Origin: Aureispira sp964404215
GTDB taxonomy: Bacteria; Bacteroidota; Bacteroidia; Chitinophagales; Saprospiraceae
NCBI GenBank assembly: GCA_964404215.1
Contig: CAYOJF010000012.1
Location: forward strand, 1-64,000
DNA: 64,000 nucleotides
Direction of reading: 5' to 3'
Under the pieces are notes generated by a model, which saw nothing but the letters and a program-made list of their open reading frames with translations, ran no database searches and was not told the DNA's origin. Below are positions 62,188-64,000 of the stretch, piece by piece (positions within the stretch are counted from its first letter, which is position 1; each line of letters starts with the position of its first letter). The position numbers and the translations under genes were made by a program.

Positions 62188-62541
62188 TTAATTACCTGGA
62201 GGAATTGGCATTGGCATTGGAGTACCACCTGTTCCTGGTGCAGGCGTGTTGATAGGTGCCGTAGTATTAACATTGGTGTTAATATCTGGCCCTGAAGTCG
62301 TTGTAGGTCCTGTCTTGAAGAATATTCCAGTAAACAAACAAAGTCCTAATAGACTACTTGCTAAAATCCAAGTTCCTTTTTCTAGAACATTTCCAGAATT
62401 AGCGGCTCCCATGATCTGGTTAGCTTGAGATGCTCCACCAAAAGCTGAACTTAATCCTCCACCCTTTGGATTCTGTAATAATATGATTAAAATCAAAAAG
62501 ACAGAAATAATTGCAATTAATATGGTTAATGCTAAAACCAT
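62188..62541 (-). CDS. secG: Preprotein translocase subunit SecG
   Basis: A 117-residue membrane protein of the SecYEG channel. Two helices: residues 2-23 (VLALTILIAIISVFLILIIL) and about 55-73 (GTWILASSLLGLCLFTGIFF), joined by QNPKGGGLSSAFGG, the SecG signature. The tail (about 80-117) is long, Pro/Thr/Gly-rich and disordered. Probably cotranscribed with 62635-63705 upstream, though 93 bases separate them. Confidence 0.9.
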   Translation of the reverse strand: MVLALTILIAIISVFLILIILLQNPKGGGLSSAFGGASQANQIMGAANSGNVLEKGTWILASSLLGLCLFTGIFFKTGPTTTSGPDINTNVNTTAPINTPAPGTGGTPMPMPIPPGN

Positions 62542-62634
62542 GATATTTTAATGTTTTATGATTAATTATAAAAATAAATAGCTGGTAGGGAATCACCCAT
62601 AATGAAATGGCTTGATTACAAGATCATAATCCTT

Positions 62635-63705
62635 CTATTTCAATTGAGCTATTTTGTCTGCAAATAAACGATTTTTTTTAGGAAATTTCAAACTTAAAGC
62701 CTCATACATCTTGATTGCTTTCGCTTTTTGCCCTTGTAATGCCAATAAATCTGCTAAAGTCTCTGAAATAACCCCTTCTTTTTCATCGGTACTATCATCT
62801 TCCCAATCAAGTTTTTCAGCCGGTTCTTCTCGCATGTCTTTAGCCTGTAAGCTTTGCAGGAATCCTTGTGTTTGAGACAAAAACAAACTAAAATTATCCT
62901 CTTTAGGTCTTTCTATCACAGGAATTTCGCTGCTTTGTATTTCCTTTTCATCTACTGCTTTATTGACTTCTTTTTCTTCTGGTAACCTTTTGGGAGTAGT
63001 TTTTTTCTTACTAGAAGGCTTTTTCTTTCCCTTTTTCTTTTTGGAGATGGTTGTTTCTGCTACTTCTTCTTCATCTAAGAAGTTTAATAAGTTTGCTTCA
63101 AAAACTGGTATTCTAGGTAATTTGAAGTTTTTCTTGACTGTCGCCACTTGTTCATTTTCTTCTATGCGAGCAGGCTCTATACTTCTCAACCAATCTTCTA
63201 TTTCTACCTCTTCTATTTCCGTAGTAGCTTCTACTATTGTTTTGGGGACAATTGTTTCTATTACTTTCTCCTCTTCTGGTTCTGTAACTATGGTTAACTT
63301 TTCGATTTCAGGCGGTTTCTTTTCTATAAAAAGACTTGGAGGATTTATAGAAACTTGTTGGTAAAATACTGGTGGAGGTGGTACTAACTCCACTACCCTA
63401 TTGTTTTTTTTTTGATCATCAGAAGATTCTTCATCTTCTCCTTCTTTGATCGTATTTTTATTCGCCAATGTTTTAGCATTCAAAAATTCATACAACTTTC
63501 CTCTATCATTGGCATACATAGAAGCAGAAATTAAGCTTTGTTGATAGACTGGGCTTTCCTCCTCTTTTTGTTTTTTAGCTAACAATATACTCAAACCCGC
63601 ACAATAGGGATATTGCTCCAACAATTGTTGGAGTGTCTGATAACTTACTTCTCGTAATTCATCGGGGTTTTGCAATATTTTATTTAACTGTGTTATTGTT
63701 ATCAT
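62635..63705 (-). CDS. Hypothetical protein with TPR-like C-terminus
   Basis: A 356-residue soluble protein. N-terminus ITITQLNKILQNPDELREVS and LLEQYPYCAGLSILLAKK is a recurrent Bacteroidota pattern upstream of secG. The middle (about 95-300) is low-complexity, acidic then Lys-rich (KKKKGKKKPSSKKKT), probably disordered. The last ~45 residues (ETLADLLALQGQKAKAIKMYEALSLKFPKKN) form a TPR-like helix pair. Adaptor or assembly role possible; function unknown. Confidence 0.75.
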   Translation of the reverse strand: MITITQLNKILQNPDELREVSYQTLQQLLEQYPYCAGLSILLAKKQKEEESPVYQQSLISASMYANDRGKLYEFLNAKTLANKNTIKEGEDEESSDDQKKNNRVVELVPPPPVFYQQVSINPPSLFIEKKPPEIEKLTIVTEPEEEKVIETIVPKTIVEATTEIEEVEIEDWLRSIEPARIEENEQVATVKKNFKLPRIPVFEANLLNFLDEEEVAETTISKKKKGKKKPSSKKKTTPKRLPEEKEVNKAVDEKEIQSSEIPVIERPKEDNFSLFLSQTQGFLQSLQAKDMREEPAEKLDWEDDSTDEKEGVISETLADLLALQGQKAKAIKMYEALSLKFPKKNRLFADKIAQLK

Positions 63706-63982
63706 AGCTTACAAAGCTACTAATATTTTTAATAATGTACAAAATTATGAGGACTCTTTAATTGACATCAAGCCCTATTGGAGGGGCAGTTATCTAGCAA
63801 AATAGCTCCATATCAAAAGCATAAACAACAGTACTTCTTAGACTTATCTATTCACACACTATGAAAAGTTATAGAACAAAAAAAACATCCATATAATACC
63901 CTCTAACACAGATTACACTTCACGTTACCTAATTATCCCCCAAAATTATGACTAATCGCTAACAGGTTGGATAGTTACTATT

Positions 63983-64000
63983 AGAGCATGTTTAAATTTA
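63983..64000 (+). repeat. Left end of a further AGAGCATG element, cut by the window edge
   Basis: AGAGCATGTTTAAATTTA at the right edge matches the left terminus of both full copies and could be a third copy or another single end. The preceding ~280 bases (63706-63982) contain no gene that I recognise. Confidence 0.6.

Overview
The window looks like chromosomal DNA from a gliding, Gram-negative member of the Bacteroidota. The order Saprospirales (Saprospira/Aureispira-like) is my best guess. The sequence is AT-rich by eye. At least three long secreted proteins (YHYH protein, subtilase, glycine-rich surface protein) end in type IX secretion C-terminal sorting domains. A gldC gliding gene is present. 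Lipoprotein signals have the short Bacteroidota form, and promoters resemble the TTG / TAnnTTTG type. The taxon is inferred, not proven. The sequence is a scaffold with two runs of exactly 100 N (22872-22971 and 48805-48904). I saw no rRNA, tRNA, CRISPR array, intact IS or prophage.

Layout. 1-10 kb: a glycosyltransferase, helical proteins of unknown function, an S9A oligopeptidase, a possible psi-like protein, branched-chain aminotransferase and two small-molecule enzymes. 10-19 kb: a triple lipocalin-like lipoprotein, a DUF3089 hydrolase, glutamate dehydrogenase, a cytochrome c biogenesis pair (CcsA/CcmC plus CcmD-like), the rsmD/DUF3822 cluster and HMG-CoA lyase. 19.8-24.4 kb: the most interesting unit, reading ECF sigma factor, short membrane protein, Spy/CpxP-like His-rich protein, MbnP-like protein, MbnH-like di-heme cytochrome, then a YHYH-domain protein with a secretion tail. 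24.5-34 kb: a secreted subtilase, a membrane Fe-S oxidoreductase, a YfcC transporter with a thioredoxin-like protein, an acetyltransferase and a DUF4419 protein. 34-45 kb: RNase R with an extra C-terminal domain, a PAP2-like membrane protein, SppA, an MBL-fold hydrolase, a TRL-like lipoprotein and several unknown envelope proteins. 46-52 kb: uridine kinase, AspRS, then a large glycine-rich surface protein cut at its 5' end by the second gap. 53.5-64 kb: a glucosaminidase overlapping gldC, a DMT exporter, TrkH/TrkA potassium uptake, a cold-shock protein, RsmI, an MsbA-type ABC exporter, SecG and a TPR-like protein.

How genes work together. The 19.8-24.4 kb cluster has the form of an envelope metal-response operon. 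MbnP and MbnH are a known pair in which the di-heme enzyme modifies a tryptophan of the copper-binding partner. Here they sit under an ECF sigma factor and next to a YHYH protein, and the four central junctions overlap or are nearly contiguous. TrkH and TrkA form a K+ uptake system. CcsA and CcmD deliver heme for c-type cytochromes such as the MbnH-like protein.

Intergenic DNA carries several families of short palindromic repeats. The clearest is a ~164-bp element with terminal inverted repeats (AGAGCATGTTTAAAT...) present twice in full (10277-10440, 46762-46926) and as single ends at several other places, including the right edge of the window.
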